This document shows, piece after piece, positions 1 through 13,340 of a DNA stretch of 64,000 nucleotides. This DNA comes from Dermatemys mawii (taxonomy: Eukaryota > Chordata > Testudines > Dermatemydidae): the NCBI GenBank assembly GCA_007922305.1, contig ML677334.1, positions 20,413,626 to 20,477,625 on the forward strand, written 5' to 3'. Position numbers and translations under genes: made by a program. Each line of letters opens with the position of its first letter. Position 1 is the stretch's first letter. The notes beneath the pieces are model-generated. The model ran no database searches and had not been told where the DNA came from. It saw nothing but the letters and a program-made list of their open reading frames with translations.

Positions 1-556
1 GTTTTAGAGCCTTGCAAAATTAGGAACAGTTGCAGCTGCTGCTGCAAGACAGTTTGATTTGAGAGGGTGACTAAAGCTTGCAAGCTCTAGGCTGCAGTTA
101 AATCATTGAAAGGCAGTTATGTTTGCTAAACAGTCAAGTGATAGCTTAATTTGCTAAAGAAGCCAGTGTAGGATTTGTATTAAGATAAACTGCAATTTGA
201 TTAGTTGCTTCAGCTGCAAACACAATTTGTTTTAATTTTTAGAAGGGTGATGACTTCTCTCTAATAGTCTAATACAGCCTTTTTTAATTGCAAATTTAGC
301 TGCTACTTCCAGAGCCAAGCAGTTTAATTTGCAAATCTTTCCTTAGATGCTAACTGTTTTGAACATATTTCTATAAAAGCTACATGGATACAAATGTTTA
401 GATCACACACGACTACCCTTGGTTTTGTGTTTTTTTGATAGGGTGAGGTGAGTTTAAATGTCCTTACACCCCCAAGAAACAACCACTTCAATCAGTAAAC
501 AATTATACTGAAAGAGAAAGCACATGACGTAGAAGAGTATGTTAAGGAGTCACATT
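1..556. other. AT-rich unannotated stretch
   Basis: No convincing reading frame, RNA gene or repeat boundary is visible. The recurring short word gcaatttg/caaatt is compatible with plain AT-rich DNA. I see nothing else in it. Confidence 0.5.
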
Positions 557-642
557 CATCTGACAAAGTGGGTCTTCGCCCACGAAAACTTATGCTCCAA
601 TATGTCTGGTAGTCTATAAGGTGCCACGGGACTCTGTTGCTT
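557..642 (-). repeat. Fragment of a dispersed reptile repeat with hairpin
   Basis: The segment contains gtgggtcttcgcccac, a 5-bp stem with a 6-base loop, followed by a tail ending near gtgccacgggactct. I associate this block with a very high-copy interspersed family in sauropsids. The orientation is inferred from that recollection. No element ends are preserved here. Confidence 0.45.
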
Positions 643-1194
643 AAGGAATCTTGAGAAACGTAAGTGTCAATATGTTTTCCAGAATTAATTGAAAGATAAA
701 TGTCCATGGGTTTAATGTCAGGGAAATGAAGTGGCTTGCAGAAATCATAAGACGTTCTCTGTGAGGATGTGTCTTCTAGTAAATAGTTATAAGTCATTTA
801 GAACTGACTACTTGCATATGTATTACAGCTGTCTGAAATTCATAGAAATAACAAATGTATCGCTTTGTCTGCTGGATGCTCTTATTTCTGGATAGCTTCC
901 TTAACATTCCACATGAGGAGCATTTGCCATCTTGTTTAACTGCACTTTATAGTCATTAAACATGATTTCAATTTTTAAGGCTTTTAGATATCCTGCAATT
1001 TGGAGATCAAAACTGGCCTTGATAAAACTATATTAACATCTGCTGAGCGAGAGGTTTTATAAAGGAAGCTGCAAAGTTTCTTGGGAAACTGTCAAACATG
1101 CATACAAAAAGCTAGGTTTATTACTGTGATTGTTGATGGAACCACAGATAGGTCTGTAGTTTAGAGAGTTTGCATATTCCCGCTTCTTCAAGAA

Positions 1195-1258
1195 TGATGC
1201 TGAAAAATTGGAGAGGGCTCAGAGAGGAGCCATGATAAAGATTAGAAAGCATGCTTAT
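1195..1258 (+). repeat. CR1 LINE fragment (short)
   Basis: In the plus strand this reads roughly LEKLERAQRGAMIKI, which matches the conserved CR1 reverse transcriptase C-terminal block ([12 protein letters not shown]) also present at 45940-45990. It is cut off at its right end by the element fragment that begins at 1259. Confidence 0.6.
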
Positions 1259-1413
1259 AGCAGGGATCGGCAACGTTGACATGCAGGGTAAGCACCCTTA
1301 GCGGGTCCTGCTGCTTTGTTTACCTGCCATTTCACCGACTGTGGCTCCCGCTGGCCGTGGTTCGCTGTCCTGGTCCAATGGGAGCTGCGGGAAGTGGTGG
1401 CCAGCACAGGGGG
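1259..1413. repeat. hAT-type MITE fragment, GC-rich
   Basis: It begins with cagggatcggcaacg, an hAT-like terminus, and continues into a GC-rich body. No matching right end is found before the next element starts at 1422, so it is probably truncated. Confidence 0.45.
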
Positions 1414-1421
1414 TTCTAGAA

Positions 1422-1636
1422 CAATAGTTTTCAACCTTTTTTTTTCATTTGTGGTTCACTAAAACATTTTGAATGGAGGTGCAGACCCCTTTGGAAATCT
1501 TGGACATAGTTTGCAAACTCTCAGAGGGTCCACGGACCACAGGGTGAAAACCACTCTTTTATAGTAACAACAACAACAACATGGACCCCTGAGACATAGT
1601 CTGCAGACTCCATGGACTCCAAGTTGAAAACCACTG
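1422..1636. mobile_element. hAT-type MITE with 8-bp target duplication
   Basis: The left end caatagttttcaacc and the right end gttgaaaaccactg are inverted repeats. The flanks ttctagaa (1414-1421) and ttttagaa (1637-1644) are an 8-bp target duplication with one mismatch, as expected for hAT. It carries no coding capacity. The interior holds an (AAC)n run at about 1566-1581 and a repeated block (ggtccacggacc / ccatggactcc). Confidence 0.75.
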
Positions 1637-1644
1637 TTTTAGAA

Positions 1645-2255
1645 CAACATTAAAGAGACAATGGCCTGTCTCAATGGATTCTATAGCACATTTATATCTT
1701 AGGGTTTGAATCTGGGGTCAGATAAAATTCCAAAAAAGGAATTGAAGCAAAAATACTCCAATCAAATTAATTTTGCTCCTGGGGATGTTAAAAAGCACTA
1801 TGAAAGCTAGGTATTAATATTATAATAATTTAATAAATCAAAGAGCAACTTCCTCTCACTGGAAACTCAATTTCCAGTAGATGGCAGGTGGGGAACCAAG
1901 TGGATTGAATCTGATTTTTCAAAGATCAAAAGTGAATGATATGAAGAGATGCACCTTACAGAGGAGAGATTCACTGAAGTGTATGAAATTTATATGTGAG
2001 ATTTAAAGTGTCCATAGTGTGAGAAGATTAGATCAGAGAGAAAGGTCCTCTGAGAATTACATTGGCAATGCAGGAGGAAAAGCCTGATTCCTGCTCTGTG
2101 AGATAGGCAAGGGTTGACCAATAGAATATAAATGCAGGAATCCACAGATTTTTATATAGGTGAGTACAGCTGTATACAAAAATGAGACCCTGCACAAACA
2201 GAAAATATAGACAGCTACAATACAACCACGGTCATAATCATTTTGGGATTAGGGC
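1645..2255. other. Unannotated stretch
   Basis: AT-rich DNA without long codon-like structure. I see no element ends, RNA genes or protein similarity here. Confidence 0.5.
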
Positions 2256-2465
2256 ACTGCACTGGGCCTTAGGAAATATGGGCTCAGTTCCAGGCTCTGC
2301 TACAGATTTCCTTGGGCAAGTCATCTCTCTTCCTTTCCCAGCTGTAATTTAGGGATATTTCCTTTCTCTTGACCTTTATCTGGCTTGTCTATTTAGATTG
2401 TAAGCATTTTAGGACAGGGACTGTCTGCTATTCTGAGTTTATGCAGCACCTAGTGCACTGGTTTT
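2256..2465 (+). repeat. MIR-like tRNA-SINE
   Basis: The body shows the typical order of this SINE class: ggctcagttccaggctctg, then gggcaagtcat, then attgtaagcattttagga followed by cagggactgtctgct, then a cagcacctagtgcac tail. The same tail appears in inverse orientation at several other places in the window. Confidence 0.65.
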
Positions 2466-3487
2466 CAAATCTAGTTTGGGTCCTCTAAATGCTCCTCTAG
2501 TACAAATATTAAATGACAACACAGTGAGGAGGTGGGAGACAGTGACTGAAAGAAGATCTGGGTTTTAAAGAGGTCCCCTGGCACATGTGAAGAGGGATGC
2601 TGTTCCAGGAGTAGGGAGCGATTTAGAGAATGGGATGAGATAGGAGGAGCTCTCAGGAAAATGGATTATACTGAGCACTGAATCTTATCATCAGCTCATG
2701 GATTATGAGGGAGATTACAAGGGAATGAAAATCAGATGAACCTTGGCAAAATTGAATGCACCAGAATTAGTATGTGACTAAAGTAATTATTTGATATAGT
2801 GATGATAAGGGTTGGATCAGAATATATATTTTAAAGGATAGTAGGCTAAACTTTGCCATTTAGGCAGAGCTGGTATTACTCCCTGAACTCACTGGGGAGC
2901 AATGGGGAATGTGCAAGCTTTGCGGTCCTTTCGGGAGGTACATCCTATTCCCTACAGTGTGGCTGTCCATCGCTACCTCCTCCATAGCCCTACCTCCTTT
3001 CGGAATCAGTGGAAGCAGTCCCTGTACTCCCATGAGCACCAGTCCTCTGATGTTCCAGGTGAGGCTCTTATATGAGGATGCGTGGGAAGGCTCCTTGTAC
3101 CCACCGAAAGGCCAGAGACAATCCACTGGTGGCCAGACTGCTTGCATAGTTTTAAAATTATTCTTGATCTATGTCTTTGTAGAGTTGGCAACATCAAAAT
3201 GTAGTTAAGTGATACACCTGTGTGGAAGAAGCAGCTGTGGAAGGATGGAAAGGAAGAAAGCTAGCAGTAGAATTGTTTCCAGAGTGTCTGAACTACTATT
3301 CTAATCAGCACAAGCCTCTCTTGATAGACACTTTATCAGCGGGGGTGTGTGTGAAGGAGGTCTGAGATTTTCATATCAGATCCATGGTGTTATAAAGTGA
3401 GCTACAGTATCCCAACTAATTATTTTATCTAGAACCACTGCAATGTATATTATACTCTTGGAACTTTAACAGATTATATCGGCTTTT
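2466..3487. other. Unannotated stretch
   Basis: Overlapping open frames occur on both strands at 2860-3208 (95-99 codons). They show no domain, no splice sites in a sensible arrangement and no repeat signature, so I do not call a gene. Confidence 0.45.
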
Positions 3488-3495
3488 GTCTAATG

Positions 3496-3805
3496 CAGAG
3501 GTGGCAACCTTTCAGAAGTGGTGTGCCGAGTCTTCATTTATTCACTCTAATTTAAGGTTTCGCATGCCAGTAATACATGTTAATGTTTTTAGAAGATCTT
3601 TTTCTAGAAGTCTATAATATAGAACTAAACTATTGTTGTATGTCAAGTAAATAAGGTTTTGAAAATGTTTAAGAAGCTTCATTTAAAATTAAATTAAAAT
3701 TCAGAGCCCCCCAGACCAGTGGCCAGGACCCAGGCAGTGTGAGTGCTACTGAAAATCAGCTCATGTGCCGCCTTCGGCACCTGTGCCATAGGTTGCCTAC
3801 TCCTG
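3496..3805. mobile_element. hAT-type MITE, perfect 8-bp target duplication
   Basis: The 310-bp element starts cagaggtggcaacc and ends ggttgcctactcctg, which are inverted repeats of each other. The flanks gtctaatg at 3488-3495 and 3806-3813 are identical 8-bp target duplications. The interior is non-coding and AT-rich, with a GC-rich segment (gccgccttcggcacc) near the right end. Confidence 0.88.
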
Positions 3806-3813
3806 GTCTAATG

Positions 3814-5089
3814 CTTTAACTAGGCCTGTGAACCACTGGGAGGATTTTATCATTTCCGATTTTCTAAAAACATGAGTAGCAACAGTTATTCCAGAGGGTA
3901 ACTTGGAAAGGAAACATACCTTTTCCCTGAGCAAAAACTTCTCTTAAAAATTAAAGAAAAATCTGTTACTTTGTGCTGTTCCAGGAGTAATTTTTTTTTT
4001 CTCCCTGAGAGACTTGCCTATGTATGGGCTTGAGAACCTAAGGGCTTGTCTACAGAGAGAAATTTGCTGGAATAATTATATAATTATAATTGCATTGTAG
4101 ATCCATTGTCTCTGAATGCCTAGTAAGGAGTTTTGTTGACCATGCTGGACAGCTGTGGCCTCATTGCCTAAGTCCTTTGACTGAGTTCCCTCATTTCAAG
4201 GCAGGTATTGTTGTTTGGATACTCAGAGTCTGCATTAGACTCAACAAAAAGGTTCTGGAATAATCAACTTTTTCTGAAGTAACTAGCAGTTTCTTCCGAA
4301 TGGTATTGATTAAGATATATGGGTCACCACTGTCTTTTAGGCAAAGTGTCAGAGCTACTCAAATGTGTATGTGAGTGCATCGCCCTTTTTTGCTGGTGTA
4401 CTAATGCTGTTATAATTTGTAGAGAGTCTCCTGTAGTTGAAGCACTAAGGGTTTGTGTGTTTGGAGCAGAAGAACCTGAATTCAATGCTTCAAGTAGCAT
4501 GTGTGCACAGTATGGTTATTACTGTAGTATCTGAGTTGTATGTAGAACATGGATTTGTTTTGTAAACAATTTGCATATTCATTTACTATTTTAATATATT
4601 TAATAAGTCTTCCTTTTCAGTGTAATTATAAAATCATTGAAGTTAGCAATAGAAAAGCATTTTGTGGCCAGATTTTCAGAATTACATGTACACAATTGCA
4701 CAGTTAATTTGCCTATTTTTGTAATGACTACACAAAAAAATTGCAGACTTCCACATATAAGTAGCCAGTTAGATGAGAAAGTGGCCATCTATAAACCCAA
4801 ATATCCAATTATGTATGCAGTCATTAAAACTAGGTATCCACATCATGTGAGCATGGATTTTTGCATCCCCTGTCCCCAGTCCTGGCCCATCAAGTCTCGT
4901 TTCTATCTCCTTGCCGATGAAGAATTGTCCTGATACTCTGTTATTTTTTTTTAAAGGATTATCAATTTGGAGGGCTATATTTGAATTGCAAATTGTTTAG
5001 TTTATTAGAGATTGACCTCTACCAACCTCCCAGATCTGAACAGCCTTTCACTTTGGAGATCTAGACCTAAATTTTGCGTTTTGATCCCT
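3814..5089. other. Unannotated stretch
   Basis: No coding signal or repeat boundary is recognisable. Open frames of about 60-98 codons occur on both strands, for example 4637-4933, but none resembles a known family. Confidence 0.45.
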
Positions 5090-5175
5090 TTTATTACTAT
5101 TATTTTTATGGCCGTAGTACCTAGAAGTCATAGTCATGGACCAGGACCCCACTGAGCTAGGTGCTGTACAAACAC
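5090..5175 (-). repeat. Inverted tail of MIR-like SINE
   Basis: The string ggccgtagtacctagaagt... ending gctaggtgctgtacaaac is the reverse complement of the SINE tail at 50780-50820. Only the 3' tail is present. Confidence 0.6.
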
Positions 5176-8100
5176 TGGTTCTCTCTTTCAAGTAACCTTC
5201 ATGGCAGCAGATGTTTGTATGATTTCTCATTTTGAACCACGTAAACTATCAGTGGTGCTGAAAAGTGTAATGGTGTCAGTTATTTTCCTGTGCTCATGCT
5301 AAAAATGTCAGAAGTCTTTTGAGAGCACAGTCCATTACAAGTTGACTCAGGAAATGTGCTTCTAAACATATCCTTTTAAGTGGCACATGCCATTTTTCTG
5401 GTGCTAATTCTGAAAATAAATCCCTCAGATTGTGTGTGCTCCTTTTTAGTTCGTTTCTTGCATACCTGGGGGGAAGAGGAGGCAGAATGTACTACATTTC
5501 AGCTGTCATACACAGATATAGATTTTAGCATTTTAAAAAAATATGGCAGTATGTGTTTGCACAATTCAACACATAAATGGGCCTGACTCATTTATGTATT
5601 TCTGTTGTGGAAGTACTTAATGGGTTGCAACTGGGGATTGGAACCGAAGGAGCTTAGAAATGCTCCAAGGACTATACAGTCCAAACAGAAGATGAGACAA
5701 CGGGCAGATGTAACAAACAGCTGGAGGTGCACAAGATAACAATGGGATAATTAGGTTTAGTGTAATAAGCAGTGATTGCAGCATGCCAACTGCCTAGCGA
5801 TTGTTGAGTGGTTTGTGCACATTGCAGCTAAGATGAGTTTTGAAGTATTGCTCAAGTGTTTTAAAAAATATAGTCCTTCTCATTGGGGAAAAGAATGGAG
5901 TTGGAGAGCTGCTGCTTTTCAAAGCATGCTCCAGGTGGAGATGCAGGTGGCTACTGGGGTAGCACCTGTGCTTTTCACCTGCATCCTTTGTAAGAAAGCT
6001 GTTGCACATGTGCAGGTATCTATCAGTTTCTTATAAATATGATGCAACTAATTTATCTTCCTTGTTTATATTTTGTAAATTTAAATTATTAATGGTTTTT
6101 TTACCCTATATTCTTTCAAATTTGATAGTAGAATGTAAGATATTCAATTGTGTAATAAAATTGCCCATGAATTAGAATCCCCCTTTCCAGAGCAAATAAG
6201 TAGCATTACTATTCATTATTTGTATTATGGTAGTGGCTAACGGCCCCAGTTGAGATGAGCATCCTATTATGGTAGGCATTAAACAAACATACAATGAGGG
6301 AAAGCCTCACAAATTAAATAGTTTACAGTTTAAATATCACATCAATAAATGTCATCAGCATATTGCAATCATAAAAATATCTCTTCTTAAGCTCCTTTAA
6401 TGTACGTACTGATCCTTCTTCAAATAAACCCATGAATAGACGTACAGTTTTGCATGCATTGGAGCCTTATTTGTAGAAATAGCTCTTAATTGTAAATGAG
6501 TGTCTGAAATAAAAAATAATTCTAATATAATATGATTGATATAGCCAATTTACCCATTCCCATATACAGTAATAATCAAACAATATCTGAGAGCATTTAC
6601 ACCATGGGATATATGTGTACATAAGCCCCCTGCATCAAAGGAGCATAGATCCAGGTTAATCTTTAATATATAAAGTTCTGATTTCAGGAATGAATTCTGT
6701 TGTGTCTTTTACACATTGGCCATGTGACTGTGACTAAAAATGACTGTGACTAAAAGTCTTTATATTTTGACAATACTTATGTCAATGAACCAATACCAAA
6801 AATTTCTGGATATCCAGGAAGTTAGAGATATGTAAATAGTATGTAACATGAAAAACAGGATGAAATGGAGGATCCTGTACTATTTTTTAGTTTCCATAGC
6901 AATCATTTTTAACCCCATTTCAATAATGTTATGCACTTGCTTTTATCAGTGAAATATGAGGGTCATAATAAGCCATCTGTAACAATTGATATCGGTTAAT
7001 TCAACTTACTTCAAAACTACAATTATTTTTTCTAATCAGCTGACTCAATAATAGTTTGTTTATCCCTTGATAATTGTACCTGTGAAAGAGCTGAAGCAGT
7101 AGAAATGTCATTACTTGTAAATTTCTGGAAAAATAACATATGACATAATGACAAATGTAGTATATATTTTGTTGTCATTTTCAGTGTACAACTTGGCTAT
7201 ATTTTTGATCTTTTACTGCTAGTTTGGAGCAGACATAGTTGCTCACAGGACATTTGAACCCTGGTTTTTGTTTTCTGTAACTAGATTCTTTGGTTTCTCT
7301 AGTGCTTATCCTTCTTCTACGTAACTTTGCACTGCAGCCAGTGTGTCACATAATTTTCCTTATGGGTCTCCTGAAGTCCTGGGGGTCAGCCTGCAAAGTG
7401 AAAAATGCAGAGATATAGGAATGGCTCAGGCAGCTGAAAGTTACGGGAAGGGAAAAGCTCCAGTTTCACTCAAGGAAAAAAAAAAGAAAGAAAGAAAGAA
7501 AGGAGCCATTCAATACAGACAGAGGCAATCTGGCTGAGAGTCAGCGAGGTTTAAAAATCCAAGAGGTCCAATAACTGAAAATCTGTATACATTCAAAGCA
7601 ATATTTTAAATACCGCACAAGTGCAGATTTTTTTTAAAAAGTGTGATGTTTTTTCCATCTTGCTGGTGCATATGGCCAGCCACGTTCCAAAACCATGTAA
7701 TATTTCTTTCTCAAAAACTCTGAAAGCATGTGGCTAAATCCAGCCCATGTCATCAAAGGATGTGGGTGAAGGCCTCCTATTGGAATGACTCCTTTGGTCA
7801 CTTTTCAGTAGGATGATGGCTGGCTGCTTCCACGAAAAAATGAATTGCTTTTGTTATCCCATTAAAACATGAACACTGCCCTTGTTACTGTAAAACCTGT
7901 GCTAAGCTAAGATTCCAGCAATGGTACAGTCATTAGCATCTGAAACTGAATTACTTTCTGCTGACAAGGTTCTAGTTTATAGTGTTCATTTTGTGCTGAA
8001 TAAAATGACATGAAAAATAAGAGTCCTGGGATTTGAAGCACCTGGTTGTGAGTTTATACCAGAACTTTCACACTCCTTCCTTCTTTACCTCCCTCCCTAG

Positions 8101-8280
8101 TGCTCTCTTTCTGTCTCTCTCTCTCCATCTGTGCCTCTCTCTTTCTTTTTAATCCCCTTATTCATTGTTCCAGATTCTTCCCATAGTCCCAGACAGACTC
8201 TGAAGCCATATATGAAAATGAAGGCAAAGGGCAAAAGATCAGTGAATAAAGTACTGAGTACTTACCTCTCAGAGCCCGTT
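5176..8280. other. Mostly unannotated; one SINE tail and a GAAA tract
   Basis: A degraded inverted SINE tail lies at about 6211-6290 (attatggtagtggctaacggcccc). An A-rich (GAAA)n tract lies at about 7474-7502. The rest is AT-rich DNA in which I see no gene. Confidence 0.45.
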
Positions 8281-8440
8281 ACACTGTCAGCTCAGAGTTA
8301 AAGTGCAATAAATCTGGTGGTCTCACGTCAGTCCCTGGTGTATTGCAGTCCACCTCATAAAACTACTACATAATTAAGTACAGTTCAGTACAATTGGCAG
8401 TCTCTGCTCAGCAAAGGCCTAAGACTGAATGCATAAACTT
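8281..8440 (+). repeat. Dispersed repeat, copy 1 of a direct pair
   Basis: This 160-bp segment closely matches 13341-13502 in the same orientation, sharing for example ataaatctggtggtctca and acaattggcagtctctgc. It contains an AATAAA. It could be the end of an LTR or an unnamed interspersed repeat. I could not identify the family. Confidence 0.7.
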
Positions 8441-9916
8441 GCTCCTGGTCCCTGTGGATTGAGGGCTGAGCAGGGGAGTGAAAGCAGCAGTTGCCAGAAC
8501 AATCCTTTTACCTGCTTGTGAGTGAAGAGAGAGATCGTCTTCAGTTTCCAGCATTCCCGGAAAGATCAGACTGGACCACTCAGGTGACCCCTGAAAAGGA
8601 GTGGGAATGACTTTATGGAGAGATTGGCTTTGATCTCAGACAGAGTGGTAGTGCCACCAAAACTTGTGGCTGTCCACTTTTTGTTGGCCAGTACGGAGTG
8701 ACTTGCTGGTTTCAGTTTGGTTCTCAGTGGCACAGTGTAATGGCACCTTGGCTGGTGGTCTCAATGGAGTGTATGAGGCCGTAAAGATTGAACGGTTCTC
8801 TCATATCTAAAGGTGATTGGTCCTCTATGTCAGTGTTGAGTTACACTGTCACTTTGTATAAACAAAGGGCTTTGGTCTCCAGGGCAGCGAAGCCAGAACC
8901 TGCCATAAATATAGAATCTACTTCTTAAGAAACTGGCAAAAGAAGCGGCATGTTTTTGCCATTTATTTCTATTTATGTAACTATTTCCCTCCTCTCTTAT
9001 CCCTGACGTCTAATCAGAGTTCTATAAACATTTACTTCAACATCTCTGCGCAATAAACTGTTAGACTATCCTGTCTGTTTAAAAGGATGACGTAGTCCAA
9101 AAGGTCCTGTGTTCATTCTTTAGCGTCTCATGCCTAGAACTCCTTCAGGCTATCTGGGAGCTGCAAATAGAAAGCTCCGTGAGACGCCTACCACACACTT
9201 TGGCCTTTAATAGAAGTACTGTAGTGAATGCTCTCCACTGGGCATATGTTCTTCTGGAAATTAGTCAAATCTCTCGTTTAAAAAAATTTTTTTTTGCTTT
9301 AATCACTGTTAGAAAGTGTTTTAAGTTACTTTTAGCTCAGGGTTAATGTTATTGAGAATGATGGATACTGCAGCTGGAGAACTGACCATATCATTGCGGT
9401 GCCCCCTAGTGTGACTAGAAGGTTCTTGCAGTCAGCTTTTCCATCCGGCAATAAATGAAGGCAGGCTGTAAATGTTCAGTCTGGGCTGTGAAGCTTTGCT
9501 CACAAAATGTCTGAAGGAAGGGAATTAATTTGCATTTTGAAAAATAAAATATCCATTTTGATTTGTGTGTGTGAAAAATAAATCAAATGGCCTAAATCGA
9601 AGCCCAGATCCAAGCAATCCCCACTTTTCTGACTGGTATTTTATTTTTAGCAACGTCACAACTCTTTTTGGGGTGAGATTCACTCCTGTGCAGAGGGTTC
9701 TCGATGAATTTAACCCTTTATCTTTACTGATATTATGCTAGTATCTAGAAGTGTCAAACAAGATCAAAGTACATTATGCTAAGCTCTTAACATACCCTTA
9801 GTAAAAAAGCTCTTTGGGCAGGGTTGCTTTAACATTTAACGAGGCAAGATGGACAAAGGAGATGTTGGTTTCATATTTTTAGAGATAAAGAACTAAGGAC
9901 ATGGAGGGGAAAATCC
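8441..9916. other. Unannotated stretch between direct repeats
   Basis: No reverse transcriptase, integrase or other coding signature is found, although it lies between two copies of a direct repeat. AT-rich, with a T-run at about 9280-9296. Confidence 0.45.
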
Positions 9917-9978
9917 TGGCTCCTTTGAAGGCAGTGGTAAAGCTCCTATTGACTTGAGTGGATGAGAGTTTCGCCTAC

Positions 9979-10245
9979 AGAGATTGAGTGATTTTCCAAG
10001 ATAATTTGTGGCTGCACTAGGAAACAAACCCGGAGCTCTTGAGTCCTCTTCTAGTGCCTTAGTCATATGACTGGCATTCTACTTTAACTGTTCCAACACT
10101 ATGATGGTAACTAAGCATTATTATCCCCATTTTACAGATGGGGCAAATGTAACCCAGAAAGACTAAATGACTTATCCAAGTACACAATGAATGAATGGCT
10201 GAAATAGGAATGAAACCCAGGTCATTTTTTTTGTCAATCTGAACC
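9979..10245 (-). repeat. Two MIR-like SINE fragments, minus strand
   Basis: 9979-10075 (agattgagtgattttccaag) and 10095-10245 (attatccccattttacagat, then aatgacttatccaag) are both reverse complements of the SINE body with the gggcaagtcac and tgtaaaatgggg blocks. They may be one disrupted copy or two insertions. Confidence 0.55.
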
Positions 10246-13200
10246 GGGTCTCCTGGACCACGGTTCCTCTCTTTGGAATCTGAATTCAGAGAGAGATTTG
10301 AATTTCATGCCTGGTCCCTATTTTTGTATTGGACTGAAACAAAACCCTAAAGGAAAACACCCTGAAAACTGAGGAATCCAAGATCTGGATTCAGAGCCAG
10401 ATCTAAATTTTGGAAATCAGGTATTTTCTCTTAAAATGAAATAGAGGTCAGGGTTTTGGATCTCTCATAACTTTTTTTAAAAAAGGGTTTGCGATTTTTT
10501 TTAAAAAAAAGGAAACCAAAGTTTATAACCTGTTTTTCCAAAGTCATTTAGTGAATTTTTTTTTTTTTTTTGGCTGGCATACAGCCATGCAACTTAGTGG
10601 AGTGAACTCAGCCTGTGTCCAAGGAGCTTGCATGGTGTGAGGGCAGGCTTTGTCTCCCAGACCCGCAGTATCCACCACACTTCTGGAGCATTGTTGTATT
10701 GTCATTATTACAGTAGTGCAAAACAAAGTTTTTCCTTGTTTCATAAACCTGTTTGAGAACCTGAGGCCATGGCCATTGGTCTAACTGAGCTATGCTTGGT
10801 GCAAAACCAGAATAGGGTGGAGAATGCTCCCCAGCATAGCTTTGAGTGACTCTGACTTAGTTTAGAGGGGCAATCTGGCAGTCAGGGATGTAGAGATGCC
10901 CTAACCAGGTTCTCTTTCTCCTGGACCTTTTGCCATGGGTCAGTGATTAGCATAGGAACCCGCTATGGCAGCTCTGTGGCACAAATGATTTTTCAGTACA
11001 GGGGAAATGCTCATGGGTTTGGTTAAACTAGCTCTGTGTGTGCTTTGCACCAGAAAAATGGTACGGAGCATCATCAAGGATCTGGCCCATCCCCTGAATT
11101 GTGAATGAACTTGGACTGATATTTTCGATGCAGAAGTTGGTGGCTTTGGCTGTCTCAGGTGGTGCAAATCCACACACATTACAACTGAAAAAAGGGTCTG
11201 CACAAAGTCCTGCAAACTCACACAGGCTTTTGTACAATGCTGTCTCTACGGTATCATGCCGTTATGTGTTTTAACTGCATGATTGCACACGGGGCCTATG
11301 TGCTCATTGGGAGGAGCTGCCTTCTTAGTGGAATAACAGAATGGTAAAGTCCTCTGCCACAGAGAGAATTTTACCCTAATTGCAAAACTCCCATTGACTT
11401 CATTGGGATCGGGATCAGATGTATTGACAGTGTGGATAAGAGGATGGAGAATGTACACTCCATAATTCTTCTTTTGGAACGGGCTTTGAAAGATGAGACT
11501 TTAGCTGTCCCAATTAATGAAAGCCTCTTAAATTCTGCATCAAAACTTTTGCAGCTGGAAATTTAGAAGACAAACACTTCTTCTAGCTCTTGTTTTAAAA
11601 GTTGATTTGTTTAATAACTGTTTGGAGTTTGATTGTTTTCTTTGTCCCAGTTTCATAAGCTTCATAATTACTTTTTCAAACTTGTGCTGGCAGGGAAATT
11701 CAGAGGGAGAGTTCAGAGGAAATAAGAGTGAATATATGCAGGTTCTTTTCCAAAAGGAAGTTTTAGGATTAAGGGCAAATTCTGCCCTCAGTTACACCAT
11801 GTTCTGCCATCATAGAGTGGGAAGGAGTATGGAGACATAATCACTTTGCCCTGCTCCCAATAATAATGAAGCTACTGTGCTCTTTCTGAGTACAGATGGG
11901 GAATCTGCCTCTGAGCTCTTACTGCAAGGTTTATTGCAATAGTCTATGTCACAGATGCATACTGAATAGTTACTTGGTCAAAGCCCATAAATCTGGTGGC
12001 TTTGCAAAGATTCCATAAGCACCCTGTGACCAGGGATGACGTCTGGTCTTCTCAAGTCGGCTCCTGATGGACCACAGTCAGACACTAAGCCCCCGAAACA
12101 CCTGCTCATCGGAAATGTAGGTGGTCAAGAAAATAGCTGCACATCTCCTACCTGACGCCACCAACATTGTTTTAATTTTGGGCTAGATCCTTGGCCCCTT
12201 TGTGGCTGCTTTGTACCCCTTTGGCACAACCATGCTCAGAATTCCACAAGAAGATTGCCCATGTATAGGTGAATCCTTTGGCAGGATAACGCTAGTACCA
12301 CATAGGTCACCCCTTTCTGTCATATGGCATAGAGGGTGTTGCTGGGAGAAAGGGTGTATGGCAGGGGTTGCTAGAACAGTCCTTTGAGGCCAAGGGCAGC
12401 AGGCTGTCCTGTATTACACCAGAAGACTTGTCTGGCAGCCATCACAAAGTCACATTTCATCTCTGGCACCAGAAGGACATTGGATGCACCAAGGCTGGAC
12501 TGGAGAATCTGGCTCTGAGTTTCTGTCAGCATTTAGTCACTAGTGTCTGCAGCAGCATTCCTCGCAGGGACGAGAACAACTGGAGTTGGGAGCAGCCTCT
12601 AATAAGCAGTATGATCAGCAATAGGATAAGAGGGGGAGGGATTCTTTTAACAGACCTAGAGATGTTGGAGTGAGTGGAGTTTAGACCCACTCGGACCTGG
12701 ACCTATTGAAGCATGAGGAATACATCTGACCCTGTGCCAGAGCTCTGATTCCTAACTGCTCCTAATGGCAAAGTTGATTGTTTCAGTCCTACTTTGCAAA
12801 ATGAAACTGGGGCCTTGTTGGAAAGTATAATTAAAATGGTGCTTCTGACTGAGGGAGAGAAGAGACCCGTTCACTTGCGAAACAGAGACAAGTGTTTCTT
12901 AAAAGTGTTTTGCATATTCCATTTTTTAATCATTCCTATTCAATAGCTGTTTGTTTAGCTACCAAATGTATCGGAACCAGTCACTAAAATTCTCCCTTAA
13001 GGGAGGAGAGCTACCCATTTGGCATCAGCAAAGGGGTGAGCCTGACAAATCTGTGGTCGCTGGCAGGGTAAGTCTTTCTGATGTAAGGCCAGGGGATTGT
13101 CTTTCCACATGCAGGTAGCAGAGCCTCACACCTCCAAAGTCATAAAAGTAAGGCTTTTTAATCCACAGGCTGAGGATTAAAAACTCCGGAAGCCAGGCCC

Positions 13201-13340
13201 AGTGGGACAGCGCCTTGATGTTGCCATGCTGGGTACTGGAGTTTTTAAAGCCTAACAGCGAATTTCCTACCTCATTTCTTGTGGGGCACTCTCACAACGT
13301 TAACATTCTTGTCATACGGTCTTTGTTGTGTGAGTACTGC
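10246..13340. other. Mostly unannotated stretch
   Basis: It contains a short palindromic repeat of the cccattgacttcattggga type at about 11345-11430 and a T-run at 10557-10572. Small open frames on both strands, such as 12368-12673, have no recognisable similarity. Confidence 0.45.

Noticed and set aside
2860..3208. Overlapping open frames of 95-99 codons on both strands
   Set aside because: No domain, no splice context, and both strands are equally open; composition explains it.
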